From the NCBI GenBank assembly GCA_903850915.1, contig CAINMV010000037.1, forward strand, positions 124,001 through 188,000: a DNA stretch of 64,000 nucleotides. The letters run 5' to 3'. Of the stretch, positions 1-9,174 are shown one piece after another. The stretch is from an uncultured Bacteroidota bacterium. Its GTDB lineage: Bacteria; Bacteroidota; Bacteroidia; UKL13-3. Numbering within the stretch: position 1 is the first letter of the stretch; every line of letters begins with the position of its first letter. The notes under the pieces are model-generated. The model was given only the letters and a program-made list of their open reading frames with translations. It ran no database searches and was not told the DNA's origin. The position numbers and the translations under genes were made by a program.

Positions 1-949
1 CCCGTGATGTGATAAGTTCGTTTTTTAACCACGCTAGCTGTTGTGCCCCCAGCATAGTCTTAGGAAAATTAAGTGCTTCGATACTTCTCGAGTCATCACG
101 AAACGAGCGGCCGTCGGTTAAATAAAACTCACAATCGCTATACGAAACTTTAGTGTAAATACCCTTATCATTCTCCCCATAGGTTTTATTGCACCAATAA
201 TCAATGAATGTTTTTTTGGTAACATCTTTCAATATGTATGATTTACTCGCATCATCTGGTCCATAATCATGATCATCCCACATGGCATAATTGGGTTGTG
301 TAGCAAAAAAACGTTGCATGTTTTTATCCTTTCTAGTGTGGGCATAGCGATATGCAATTCCACTCGCACTGCTATAATCGGCTTCCCTAAGATAGGTATT
401 ATCGCCAAGCCAAACCATCAAATTTGCGTTTGCGTTTGCCATGGTATTAAAAATTGCTGTTCCCTGGCCATAAGGATTTCCCGGCCTATCATAAGCACTA
501 TCGTTTACATAATTACAACTTCCAGCAATAAATTTAAAGTCGGGTGCTGGCGCACGCCATTCCCATATTTCACGGGTAGTAAATGTTAATGGATATGAAA
601 TCTTTTGCTCCTTTCCATCCAACAAAACAGAGTAATTGTATTTAACACCCGGCTCCAAGTCTTTAAGAATAATTTTAACTGTCTTTTCTTCTTTAAGTTG
701 CTGAATGTCTTTAGTGTTATCGCATAATTCAATTTCAACGACTTCTTTTTGCTTCGCGCTTTTTTCGGGATAATATTGAATAGCAATTTTCCGTGCACCT
801 GAAGTCATTAGCCAAAACATCACTTCTTTGTGTTCACAATAGCCCAACATAGGCCCGGCAAGCAATTTAACTTGTTGCGAAGTCGAATCGTGAAAAAAAA
901 GAATTCCTAGGATTAAAGCAGTTAATTTTCTTAAAAACATTTTTAGCAT
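1..949 (-). CDS. PhoD-like metallophosphatase, C-terminus cut by window edge
   Basis: Open frame of about 316 codons running off the left edge. A short hydrophobic start (MFLRKLTALILGILFF) suggests export. A small fibronectin-like N-terminal part of about 120 residues follows, as in PhoD/alkaline phosphatase D. The metallophosphatase core shows GSCNYVND, a WLGDNTYLREADY metal-binding segment, MWDDHDYGPDD, and YLTDGRSFRDD. These are the phosphodiesterase/phosphatase signature blocks of the family, which hydrolyses phosphate esters outside the cytoplasm. Start taken at 949; an in-frame ATG at 940 is equally possible. It lies 51 bases downstream of kdtA on the same strand and may be co-transcribed. 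Substrate is unknown. Confidence 0.82.
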   Translation of the reverse strand, partial: MLKMFLRKLTALILGILFFHDSTSQQVKLLAGPMLGYCEHKEVMFWLMTSGARKIAIQYYPEKSAKQKEVVEIELCDNTKDIQQLKEEKTVKIILKDLEPGVKYNYSVLLDGKEQKISYPLTFTTREIWEWRAPAPDFKFIAGSCNYVNDSAYDRPGNPYGQGTAIFNTMANANANLMVWLGDNTYLREADYSSASGIAYRYAHTRKDKNMQRFFATQPNYAMWDDHDYGPDDASKSYILKDVTKKTFIDYWCNKTYGENDKGIYTKVSYSDCEFYLTDGRSFRDDSRSIEALNFPKTMLGAQQLAWLKNELITSR

Positions 950-1000
950 CTTTAAATAAAGTGCGTAAAAATAACAAATTTTATATTGATGATGGAGAGG

Positions 1001-2212
1001 CTAAATTTCACTCAGGATTTTTAGGGTTGCTCCGGAATTACGAATAATAAATTGCTTGGCATTATAACCCATTTTTTTTGAAATGCTGTCGTCAGTTAAT
1101 AACACTTTTATTGTTTCCCTTAATTGAATGTCTCCTTCGATTTTTATACCGCCACCTGCCGCTTCTAAATGTTCTCCTTCAGGGTGCTTTTGCGTTTCAC
1201 TTCCGTAAATTACGGGAATACCAAAAACAGCGGCCTCTAAAATATTATGTAAAGAACCTCGGAATCCGCCACCAACAAAGGCAATATTAGCATACGAATA
1301 TAGCGATGATAGCATTCCGATATTGTCGATGATTAACAACTGCTTACCGAGAATATTATCAGTGTTTGCCTCTGAGTATTTTATAAATGGTATACTGCCT
1401 TTCAAAAGCAAATTTCGTTGGATATCGTGAGGTGCAATTATTATTTTATAATTTAATGTTGAATCATAATTATTCAACATATATTCTTCTTCCTTGGGCC
1501 AGCTACTTCCCAATACAATTAACTTCTTTCCTTCTGTAAAACCTTCAATTAATTTATTCGAAGTCGCTTTTTCTTTATTAGCAAGAACACGGTCAAAACG
1601 AGTATCTCCAGAAACTATACTTGATATGCCATTCTGTTTAAGAAGAAGTTGCGACGATTCATCCTGCACAAATATTTTTTTGTATTTCTTTAAGATATTA
1701 AAAAATAAAGTGCCATACCAACGAAAGAAAATTTGTTTTGAATTAAATAAGGCACTTACTAAATATACGGGTATCTTACTGTTATATGCAGCGTTAATAT
1801 AATTCAACCAAAATTCATATTTGATAAAAAAAATTTTATTGGGATTCAATAGTTTAATTACTCTTTGCGAATTTCTAGGCGTAGCCATCGGAAGATAAAA
1901 AACGACATCGGCTTGCGCATACTTATGTTGTATTTCGTATCCAGAAGGAGAGAAAAAGGAAATTGCAATTTGTAATTTAGGTTGCGAAAGTTTTAACGAT
2001 TCGATAAGTGGACGGGCTTGTTCAAATTCACCCAACGATGCACAATGAAACCAATACAAGGGATGCTCTGAATTACGCTGCTGCTGAAATAAGACTAACT
2101 TCTTTAGCGATTGTTGTCGGCCACTAACAAACAAGTTCGCCTTTCTATTAATAAAACTATAGAGATAAATACAAGCATGAAAAAAACGCAACACCAAATT
2201 ATAGATAAGCAT
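1001..2212 (-). CDS. kdtA: 3-deoxy-D-manno-octulosonic acid (Kdo) transferase
   Basis: 403 residues, the usual size of WaaA/KdtA (GT30). It transfers Kdo from CMP-Kdo to lipid A precursor on the inner face of the inner membrane. Visible features: N-terminal hydrophobic anchor (about residues 1-22); WFHCASLGEFEQARPL, containing the catalytic Glu of the ASxGE motif; the KYEFW motif; GDTRFDRV; and the C-terminal nucleotide-sugar part NILEAAVFGIPVIYG with HPEGEHLEAAGGG. ATG at 2212 is preferred over an in-frame TTG at 2218; it falls six bases after the stop of the outer-membrane protein gene, implying translational coupling. Identity is secure; acceptor specificity (one or two Kdo) cannot be read from sequence. 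Confidence 0.95.
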   Translation of the reverse strand: MLIYNLVLRFFHACIYLYSFINRKANLFVSGRQQSLKKLVLFQQQRNSEHPLYWFHCASLGEFEQARPLIESLKLSQPKLQIAISFFSPSGYEIQHKYAQADVVFYLPMATPRNSQRVIKLLNPNKIFFIKYEFWLNYINAAYNSKIPVYLVSALFNSKQIFFRWYGTLFFNILKKYKKIFVQDESSQLLLKQNGISSIVSGDTRFDRVLANKEKATSNKLIEGFTEGKKLIVLGSSWPKEEEYMLNNYDSTLNYKIIIAPHDIQRNLLLKGSIPFIKYSEANTDNILGKQLLIIDNIGMLSSLYSYANIAFVGGGFRGSLHNILEAAVFGIPVIYGSETQKHPEGEHLEAAGGGIKIEGDIQLRETIKVLLTDDSISKKMGYNAKQFIIRNSGATLKILSEI

Positions 2213-2218
2213 AGGCAA

Positions 2219-2971
2219 TTATTTAAAGTAAACAGGTTCACTCTTGTCGTTTGCTTTAATAGGTAGAACCCAACTGCATTTCAAAGCCGCAATTATATCA
2301 AGATACTTTTTTGTGTCAACACCTCCAGTGCCATAATCATAATATCTTCGATTTTGTGTAAAGGCTTCGGTAAACTCAATTCCAATATTAAAGTTAATAA
2401 GTCTTTTTAATCCCAAATTACTTAATCCTAACTGCTGACTTAAAGCAAAGCCATTTGACAATCTATCGTATCCTCGTAAATAAACCTTATTAAATTGCAT
2501 GCCACCCGGTGCACTAAACAAATATTTATGCTGAAGAAACCCTACACCTATTTGAGCTGTTAGGGCGAGCTGAGGCGTTTTAGTGAACACCGGAAAGAGT
2601 TTTCCAAATGTGCCTAAAATCTCGCTCCCGCGCATCGATGCCGAAACAAATACAGGGGTGCCATCATCGGAAAATACATAGCCGTTCTTATCTTTAAAAA
2701 TGTTGACATAATCCACCCCGTGAACATTTCGTCCAAAGAAAAGATTGGAGTTGACGCCTATTAAATAATTTTTCTTGCTTTTATAATACAAATCTAGGCC
2801 TGCACCATTGATAAAACCATACCTTAAGGCCAAATCACCCATGGGAGTCGCCACTTTATAGCTTAAATTAACTTCCCACAAGGATGCATGATAACGTGGG
2901 TTCAATAAAGGTTTCTGGGCATTTAAAAAAACACCAAAAAACAAAAATAGAATTGCTAAAAATCGATTCAT
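2219..2971 (-). CDS. predicted outer-membrane protein encoded next to kdtA
   Basis: 250 residues from ATG 2971. An upstream TTG at 3019 would put 16 extra residues before a clear signal peptide (MNRFLAILFLFFGVFLNAQ), so the ATG is chosen. The mature part has alternating hydrophobic/aromatic strands (for example LTAQIGVGFLQHKYLF and INFNIGIEFTEAF), as in small outer-membrane beta-barrels. No catalytic motif is recognised. It ends immediately before kdtA, so the two are almost certainly one transcript; the pairing suggests a role at the LPS-bearing outer membrane, but that is inference. It could also be a periplasmic beta-rich protein. Confidence 0.7.
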   Translation of the reverse strand: MNRFLAILFLFFGVFLNAQKPLLNPRYHASLWEVNLSYKVATPMGDLALRYGFINGAGLDLYYKSKKNYLIGVNSNLFFGRNVHGVDYVNIFKDKNGYVFSDDGTPVFVSASMRGSEILGTFGKLFPVFTKTPQLALTAQIGVGFLQHKYLFSAPGGMQFNKVYLRGYDRLSNGFALSQQLGLSNLGLKRLINFNIGIEFTEAFTQNRRYYDYGTGGVDTKKYLDIIAALKCSWVLPIKANDKSEPVYFK

Positions 2972-3053
2972 ATAAGATTGTATCGTTGCGGTAATAATAA
3001 CCGTTGCTTTACCTTGCAAATTTGCTTAAAATAGTTGATAAATATTATTGCAT

Positions 3054-3061
3054 TATTTTTG
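3054..3061 (+). promoter_or_regulatory. -7 box TATTTTTG of the LTA-synthase-like gene
   Basis: Matches the Bacteroidota consensus TAnnTTTG. It ends six bases before the ATG at 3068, so the transcript would be leaderless or nearly so. No TTTG at a convincing -33 distance was found. Confidence 0.45.
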
Positions 3062-3067
3062 CATTTC

Positions 3068-4960
3068 ATGAAGAACGAATTTACCCACTATGCCTTGCTT
3101 GCAAAACGCCTAGGATTATCGCTAATGATATTTCTGTTATGCCGTTTGGTATTCTTGATTTATAACTATCACTATTTCTCCGCTTACCCTTTAACTAGCA
3201 TACTTTCTACATTTATTTATGGCTTGCGATTCGATATTAGCACCGTACTTTATCTTAATGTTCTTCTTTTTATACTGCATATTTTACCCTTTAATTTCAG
3301 AAATACGCCTTGGTATCAGCGCCTACTTCTCTTTGTATTTGTGGCATTCAATACTATTGCGCTAACCTTTGAAATGGGCGATACCGCTAATTATAAATTC
3401 GCACATAAGCGTTTAACAAGTGAGTTTTTTGGTGTACTTGACGATTTTAATGATCAACTTTTCAGTTATCTAATTACATTTTGGTACTTTATTGTCATTT
3501 GTATTTTAGTAATATGGGGAATCGCTCGATTGTATAATTATTTCACAGCGCTAAAAGAAACTTCCACTCAAAAAACAAAAACCCAGATTCTATTTATGAT
3601 GCCTGCCATCATGCTCTTCTGGATTGGAATTCATGGTGGCTTTCAAGAGCCTAAAATTAGTCCGGTGACTTCACTGAAATATGTCGATGCACCGCTTTCA
3701 CCTCTAGTTTATAATACTTGTTTCTCTTTGGGAACCTCCTTGGAATACCGAATCTTGCAGCCTAAAAATTTCTTTACGAATGAAGAAGAATTGAAACAAC
3801 ATTTTTCTTTACTACATTGCTACACAAAAGACACAATTGCCCAAAAAAGAATGAATGTAGTGTTAATTGTATTGGAAAGTTTCAGCCGCTATTTCGTACA
3901 ATCGCTTTCGCATGAAGAAGAAACTTGTACTCCGTTTCTTGATTCGTTAATTAATACAAAAATGGCCTATGTGGCCGCCAACGGTTTTGCCAATGCTCGT
4001 CACTCTCACGAAGGTAATGCGGCCATACTTACTTCTATTCCATCCTTAATGATTGATCCTTTTATGACGTCGGTTTATCGAGAAAACAACGTGAACTCTT
4101 TCGGCACGATTCTTAAAAATTATGGATACCAAACAGCTTATTTTCATGCTGCTAAAAATGGAAGTATGAAGCTTGATGATTTTACTAAAAAATGTGGATT
4201 TGATGCCTATTTTGGTAAAAATGAATATCCCAATCAAAATGATTTCGATGGCAATTGGGGTATTTTTGATGATAAATTTTTTCCTTTTTTTGCAAAAAAG
4301 ATAAACGGGTTTAACAAACCTTTTGTTGCAACAATTTTTAATTTATCAACGCATTTTCCTTATGTAATGCCAGCTGAATATCGTAAGCTTTTTCCAGAGG
4401 ATAAAAGCAAAGACCCAGAGTTGGCAATGATTCGATATACAGATTACGTATTACGGGATTTTTTTGAAAGTATAAAAAATGAGCCCTATTATAAGAATAC
4501 CCTTTTTGTAATTAGTGCAGATCATACTTATGATGAGCTCTCTAAAAATGGCACTTATTTAAGCAAATTTAGTATTCCAATTTTGTTCTTTTCTCCTACT
4601 GATACAATCCTAAAAAAACAAATTGAATTCCCTATTCAACAAGTGGACATTATGCCATCGATTTTGGATTATTTACATGTTCCCGATTCTTTCAAATCTT
4701 TTGGAACAAGTATTTTTGATTTGCAGGCACCGCATTTCGCATTCAACTATGAGCAAGGTCTTTATCAAATTACAGAAGACAATGCCATGCTGCAATTCAA
4801 TGGCACAGATGCAATTGGCTTCTTTGACTTAACAACTGATCCTTTTCAAAAAAATAATTGCTTAAACTCAAAAGATTCTAGAATTGAAAAACTAACCAAG
4901 AGAATTAAAGCGGTAATTCAAACCTATAATAACGCGATGGTAAAAAACTCACTGCTTTAG
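3068..4960 (+). CDS. membrane-anchored alkaline-phosphatase-superfamily transferase (LTA synthase-like/MdoB-like)
   Basis: 630 residues. The first 200 or so hold about five hydrophobic segments, then a periplasmic sulfatase-fold domain begins at NVVLIVLESFSRYF, whose Glu is the usual first metal ligand. The nucleophile region reads NARHSHEGNAAIL: a Ser sits where MdoB/LtaS proteins carry a Thr (RTVRG-type motif). Later blocks GNWGIFDDKFF, STHFPYVMP and VISADHTY supply the Asp/His ligands. The family transfers phosphoglycerol or phosphoethanolamine from phospholipid to glycan or lipid acceptors. ATG 3068 is chosen over TTG 3035 because a -7 box ends six bases before it. The acceptor is unknown; lipoteichoic acid is not expected in Bacteroidota. 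Confidence 0.85.
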   Translation: MKNEFTHYALLAKRLGLSLMIFLLCRLVFLIYNYHYFSAYPLTSILSTFIYGLRFDISTVLYLNVLLFILHILPFNFRNTPWYQRLLLFVFVAFNTIALTFEMGDTANYKFAHKRLTSEFFGVLDDFNDQLFSYLITFWYFIVICILVIWGIARLYNYFTALKETSTQKTKTQILFMMPAIMLFWIGIHGGFQEPKISPVTSLKYVDAPLSPLVYNTCFSLGTSLEYRILQPKNFFTNEEELKQHFSLLHCYTKDTIAQKRMNVVLIVLESFSRYFVQSLSHEEETCTPFLDSLINTKMAYVAANGFANARHSHEGNAAILTSIPSLMIDPFMTSVYRENNVNSFGTILKNYGYQTAYFHAAKNGSMKLDDFTKKCGFDAYFGKNEYPNQNDFDGNWGIFDDKFFPFFAKKINGFNKPFVATIFNLSTHFPYVMPAEYRKLFPEDKSKDPELAMIRYTDYVLRDFFESIKNEPYYKNTLFVISADHTYDELSKNGTYLSKFSIPILFFSPTDTILKKQIEFPIQQVDIMPSILDYLHVPDSFKSFGTSIFDLQAPHFAFNYEQGLYQITEDNAMLQFNGTDAIGFFDLTTDPFQKNNCLNSKDSRIEKLTKRIKAVIQTYNNAMVKNSLL

Positions 4961-5009
4961 AGCTCCGAGAAACGGTTGGATTTTATTGCCAAAGAGAATT
5001 TGCTAGTCA

Positions 5010-7244
5010 TTAATTTCTAATTACCATCTTGGTTTGTATATTACCCGATGCGGTTCTTATTAATGCGTAATAAAACCCTTGAGGCAACTCCTTTAAATTA
5101 AATTGAAGTTGATTTATGCCTTCTATAATTTTATAATTTCTTTCAAATACAGTCTGGCCTATAACATTGATTATTTCAAAATCAATGGCTATTTCATCTG
5201 AAGCCTTTAACTCCAAAATAAAGGCTCCCTGATTTGGATTTGGATAAATTTTTAAACTAGCATTGTCAACCTTCACATCTTTAATACCATATTTGGCTAA
5301 TGCCTTTTTCGTGGCAGCATAGGCATTTACCTTACCTGCGCCCCAGCGGCTAGAGTCTGGAGTCAGGGTGGTGAAATTATCTTTGATTGCCGTCTCTTTC
5401 AAAATTTTCTGAATGTCTTCAGGGCGAAGAAATGGATTTGCTTGTAAAAGTAAAGCTACGATGCCTGATACTGCAGGTGATGACATCGAAGTTCCACTAG
5501 ATTCGGCGTAATAATACTGCTTATTGGTAACTGGATTTATATATTTAACAACAGAAGAATTATAATTGGATCCACCGGTAGCATAACTAACATCATATGA
5601 ATTAACGGAAGACGCAATAGTTAATCCTGGGGCCGCAATATCTGGCTTCATCCTTAAATCTGCTGTAGGTCCATGGCTGGAAAATGGCACTATTTGATTG
5701 GTACCCACATATCCTGAATAACTCAATGGGGTGCCAGAAAGATTAGTAAAACTAACCTTAGACGCAAATGCAGCTACTGCTATTGCAGACTTCGTGCACG
5801 CCATCTCTCCTAAGGTATAACTTGAATTTCCAACTGCAGCCCAAGGAAATCCAAGGTTGGCAAACTCACCATAGTAGCCTCGATAGGCTTCAACATAGCC
5901 ATCCCAAAGATGAACAGTTCCATCTTTGGATTCCATGGTCAAACATAATGCATCGGCCGTTTTGCTAAAAACATCAAGTAATATATGGGGCTTACCGTTA
6001 TAATCAGCATACTTGCGCGTGATGGTAAAAAAGCAAGTGTCATTATTTGATCCTACTAAATAAGAATTCGTTGTAGTGTTATTCAAGCATAAAAGACCTG
6101 TGGTATTCCCTGCTGTTGAACCATTATATAAAGTTAACTTAAGACAGAAGGTTTTGTTTTTCTCTCCCCAAATGTCAACCCACGTCGTTTTGGTGCTTAA
6201 CGACGGATCGAAACTAAGAAAGGTTTGTAACGTAGTATCAACCGACGAAAATGTTTTCTGTAGATGGATTTTTTCTTCTCCATTATTACCAGCAGCTAAA
6301 ACAAAAATTCGGCCTGGCCCTGTAAGGTTATCGCAGGCCTGACTAAAAAGAGAGGTCCCATCGTTAGGTCCAATCGAGCATCCCCAACTTAAATTAACCA
6401 CAGCGGGTTTACCAACAGAAGCTGCGTAATTATAAATATAACTTATACCATCGATAATACTCGACATTCCCGCTGTTTTCCATTCATCCTTTTCTGGTTG
6501 AATGCCCACAAAAACCAAATCACTTTCATAGGCCATTCCTCTGTATTTTCTATTACTTAAACTTCCAATGCCTGACCCTGCTGCAATACCACCTACATGC
6601 GTACCATGCGAGAAAGAAGCCACCTCGGTTCCTTTTGACAACATGGCGGTGGTGTCAAGTAACTCATTTCCGTATGCAAAACCTACGGGCGGTGTACCTG
6701 AATTTTTTTGTTCCCAAACTCTTTTAAGTCGTAAACGAGTTCCTATCGTATCGTAAAATGTAGGATGACTATAATCGAAACCTGCATCAATTATTCCAAC
6801 CACCACATTTTTGCCAGAATAGGCCATAGGCAATAAAATACCTTTGTGCACAGAATCAACACGCGTTACCTTTCTAGATATATCAATGGTGGGTATAATT
6901 GGTTCATCTAATTGAATAAAATCAATACCATCCAACTGAATAAAACTATTGATTTCTTGCTCTGGTATTTGAACTGTCCAAATAGCGCCCGCTTTGGTTC
7001 CAACGAGAATCCCTAAACCCAACATTTGGTTCTCTTCGATAGATTCACTAACCTTTATTAAGGCGCTTAAATAGGTTTTATTATTTATTGTAATGCGAAC
7101 TAAACCCTTGTGGTGAAAAGGGGTACCTTGCGCTAAATATTGCTGTAGATTGGCCGAAAGCTTGGCATTAATTAATGCTGTCGACTGACCAATAGATTGT
7201 AAAAAAAGGAAAAAGCCGAGAAGTAGAAGTAAATATTTTTTCAT
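5010..7244 (-). CDS. secreted subtilisin-like serine peptidase (S8) with T9SS type A sorting domain
   Basis: 744 residues. Signal peptide about 1-19 (MKKYLLLLLGFFLFLQSIGQ), propeptide-like region 20-140, then the S8 domain: Asp153 in GIIDAGFD, His213 in SHGTHVGG, oxyanion Asn320 in AAGNNGEE and Ser586 in SGTSMSSP. About 265 residues separate Asn320 and Ser586, leaving room for an inserted beta-rich domain (about 340-480) with several Cys. The last 75 residues (KIYPNPNQGAFILEL to KMVIRN) are a type A C-terminal domain recognised by the type IX secretion system, so the enzyme should be secreted or surface-bound. It starts 18 bases after recJ and probably shares its transcript. Substrate unknown. 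Confidence 0.93.
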   Translation of the reverse strand: MKKYLLLLLGFFLFLQSIGQSTALINAKLSANLQQYLAQGTPFHHKGLVRITINNKTYLSALIKVSESIEENQMLGLGILVGTKAGAIWTVQIPEQEINSFIQLDGIDFIQLDEPIIPTIDISRKVTRVDSVHKGILLPMAYSGKNVVVGIIDAGFDYSHPTFYDTIGTRLRLKRVWEQKNSGTPPVGFAYGNELLDTTAMLSKGTEVASFSHGTHVGGIAAGSGIGSLSNRKYRGMAYESDLVFVGIQPEKDEWKTAGMSSIIDGISYIYNYAASVGKPAVVNLSWGCSIGPNDGTSLFSQACDNLTGPGRIFVLAAGNNGEEKIHLQKTFSSVDTTLQTFLSFDPSLSTKTTWVDIWGEKNKTFCLKLTLYNGSTAGNTTGLLCLNNTTTNSYLVGSNNDTCFFTITRKYADYNGKPHILLDVFSKTADALCLTMESKDGTVHLWDGYVEAYRGYYGEFANLGFPWAAVGNSSYTLGEMACTKSAIAVAAFASKVSFTNLSGTPLSYSGYVGTNQIVPFSSHGPTADLRMKPDIAAPGLTIASSVNSYDVSYATGGSNYNSSVVKYINPVTNKQYYYAESSGTSMSSPAVSGIVALLLQANPFLRPEDIQKILKETAIKDNFTTLTPDSSRWGAGKVNAYAATKKALAKYGIKDVKVDNASLKIYPNPNQGAFILELKASDEIAIDFEIINVIGQTVFERNYKIIEGINQLQFNLKELPQGFYYALIRTASGNIQTKMVIRN

Positions 7245-7262
7245 GAATTATAAATGGAATTT

Positions 7263-8999
7263 TTAGTCATCCATCATATCCTCATTCTGATCTTTAATAA
7301 TACGGATATCTTTAATATTAAGTTGCATGGATTTAATATCCCTGAACGTATTTTCTTCGATTGTATAACACATCGCAAAACGATTTCCTGCTTTGATTTG
7401 ACCAAAAAATTCGCCTAATCCAAAACCAATGCCTTCGAAGGTAGTTACACAATCTTCTTGCTTTACATGCAACTTAAGATGGTTGTTGCCTACAATTTTC
7501 GTTAAACCTGCATCAAATAAATTATTAGTCATGAAAACCGGCTTTAAGTTCTCCGGTCCAAAAGGCTCCATTTGTTCTAATATTCTAAAGAACTTGGGTG
7601 TAATTTCTTTAAAGGGTACCTCAACATCATAATCCACTACCGGAAATAAACTCGTTGTGGCTATCGATGCAGCTACTACTTCTTCAAACTTCTTCTGAAA
7701 GGCAGGCACTTTATCGATTTCAAGTGTCATGCCTGCTGCATATTGATGCCCACCAAATTGTATGAGCTCATCACTACATTTTTCTAAAGCTTGGTATAAA
7801 TTAAACCCATTTACACTGCGCGCACTTCCAACGGCTTTGCCGTTGCTTGATGTTAATATTATTGTGGGACGATAGTATTTTTCAATCACTCTGCTCGCCA
7901 CAATACCTATTACCCCTTTATGCCAATCCTCTTTATATAAAACATTACTTCTTTTATTCTCGGTTTCTGTATCAGCCACCATCTGTAATGCTTCAATAGT
8001 GATGTTACGATCAAAAAATTTACGATCATCATTGGTTTCATTTAACTCTTTAGCCAAAATTTTAGCTGAATCCAAATCCTCTGCAATCATTACACGAACA
8101 GCATGTTTCGCATCAGCTAAACGTCCTGCAGCATTTATACGTGGACCTATTCCAAAAATCAAATCACTCACACTATAATCCTCTTTTTGCATATAACATT
8201 CAAGAATAGCCTGCAACCCAGGAAGCGGTGTTTTACGCAGTTGGCGTATACCATTAAATGCTAATAACCTGTTTTCTCCAGTTATATGGACTAAATCACT
8301 CGCAATACTTACCACCACGAGCTGCATATATTTCTGCCATAAATCATCAGCCAATCCTTTATGCTTAGCGTATGCTTGAATAAGTTTAAAACCTATGCCA
8401 CAACCACTTAACTCTTTATAAGGATATGGACAATCCGGGCGCTTGGGATCGAGAATAGCCACAGCAGATGGCAACTCTTCACCAGGCAAATGATGATCAC
8501 AGATGATGAAATCCACATTTCTTGAGGTTGCCAAATCCACTTTGTCGTTGGCTTTAATACCGCAATCAAGTGCAATGATTAAAGTAAAACCTTCATCAGC
8601 AGCAAAATCAACGCCTTTAGACGAAATGCCATAGCCTTCAAGATGCCTATCGGGAATATAAAAGTCTATTTTATCATAAAGATTTTTAAAGAATAGATAG
8701 GTAATGGCTACGGATGTTGTGCCATCAACATCATAATCTCCATAAATCATTATTTTCTCCCCACTCTCAATAGCTTTATCAATTCTCGCGATGGCTTTAT
8801 CCATATCGCGCATTAAAAAAGGATCGTGCAAGTGTTTTAAATCTGGCCTAAAATAGTCTTTGGCACTTTGATAGTCGAAAATGCCACGCTGCACTAAAAC
8901 TGAGGATAAAACTTTGGATATATTGAGCCTCTCTGCAAGTGTATTCACTATAGTTACATCAGGCAAGGCCTTGGCTACCCATCGTTTTTTTAAGTGCAT
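7263..8999 (-). CDS. recJ: single-stranded-DNA-specific 5'-3' exonuclease RecJ
   Basis: 578 residues, normal RecJ length. Degrades single-stranded DNA 5' to 3' in recombination and mismatch/base-excision repair. DHH phosphoesterase motifs: GDYDVDG (87-93), ALDCGIKAND (about 143-152), CDHH (167-170) and GPRINAAGR (about 285). The DHHA1 part carries QFGGHQYAAGM, followed by a C-terminal OB-fold region. The acidic tail (DQNEDMMDD) is unremarkable. Followed at 18 bases by a secreted subtilase, an unrelated function, so the operon link is probably only transcriptional. Confidence 0.95.
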   Translation of the reverse strand: MHLKKRWVAKALPDVTIVNTLAERLNISKVLSSVLVQRGIFDYQSAKDYFRPDLKHLHDPFLMRDMDKAIARIDKAIESGEKIMIYGDYDVDGTTSVAITYLFFKNLYDKIDFYIPDRHLEGYGISSKGVDFAADEGFTLIIALDCGIKANDKVDLATSRNVDFIICDHHLPGEELPSAVAILDPKRPDCPYPYKELSGCGIGFKLIQAYAKHKGLADDLWQKYMQLVVVSIASDLVHITGENRLLAFNGIRQLRKTPLPGLQAILECYMQKEDYSVSDLIFGIGPRINAAGRLADAKHAVRVMIAEDLDSAKILAKELNETNDDRKFFDRNITIEALQMVADTETENKRSNVLYKEDWHKGVIGIVASRVIEKYYRPTIILTSSNGKAVGSARSVNGFNLYQALEKCSDELIQFGGHQYAAGMTLEIDKVPAFQKKFEEVVAASIATTSLFPVVDYDVEVPFKEITPKFFRILEQMEPFGPENLKPVFMTNNLFDAGLTKIVGNNHLKLHVKQEDCVTTFEGIGFGLGEFFGQIKAGNRFAMCYTIEENTFRDIKSMQLNIKDIRIIKDQNEDMMDD

Positions 9000-9144
9000 A
9001 CAATTATTTTATTTGATTGTAAAAATACATTTTATGTTTGTAAAATGTCTCTATAAATACAAAGGTACAAATTATGTGCCTGATAATCAATAAGGACGGC
9101 GTAAAATTAGCATTGTAGCCAAAGCAGTACTTGATGAATAACAT

Positions 9145-9152
9145 TACCTTTG
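9145..9152 (+). promoter_or_regulatory. -7 box TACCTTTG of the MBL-fold hydrolase gene
   Basis: Consensus TAnnTTTG, 22 bases before the GTG at 9175, and it supports that non-ATG start. No clear -33 TTTG at standard spacing. Confidence 0.45.
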
Positions 9153-9174
9153 CTCCAATTAAAAAAAACAAATC

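Noticed and set aside
3068-4960. Assignment as a true lipoteichoic acid synthase
   Set aside because: The fold matches but the rest of the window is Gram-negative Bacteroidota, and the nucleophile context differs from LtaS.
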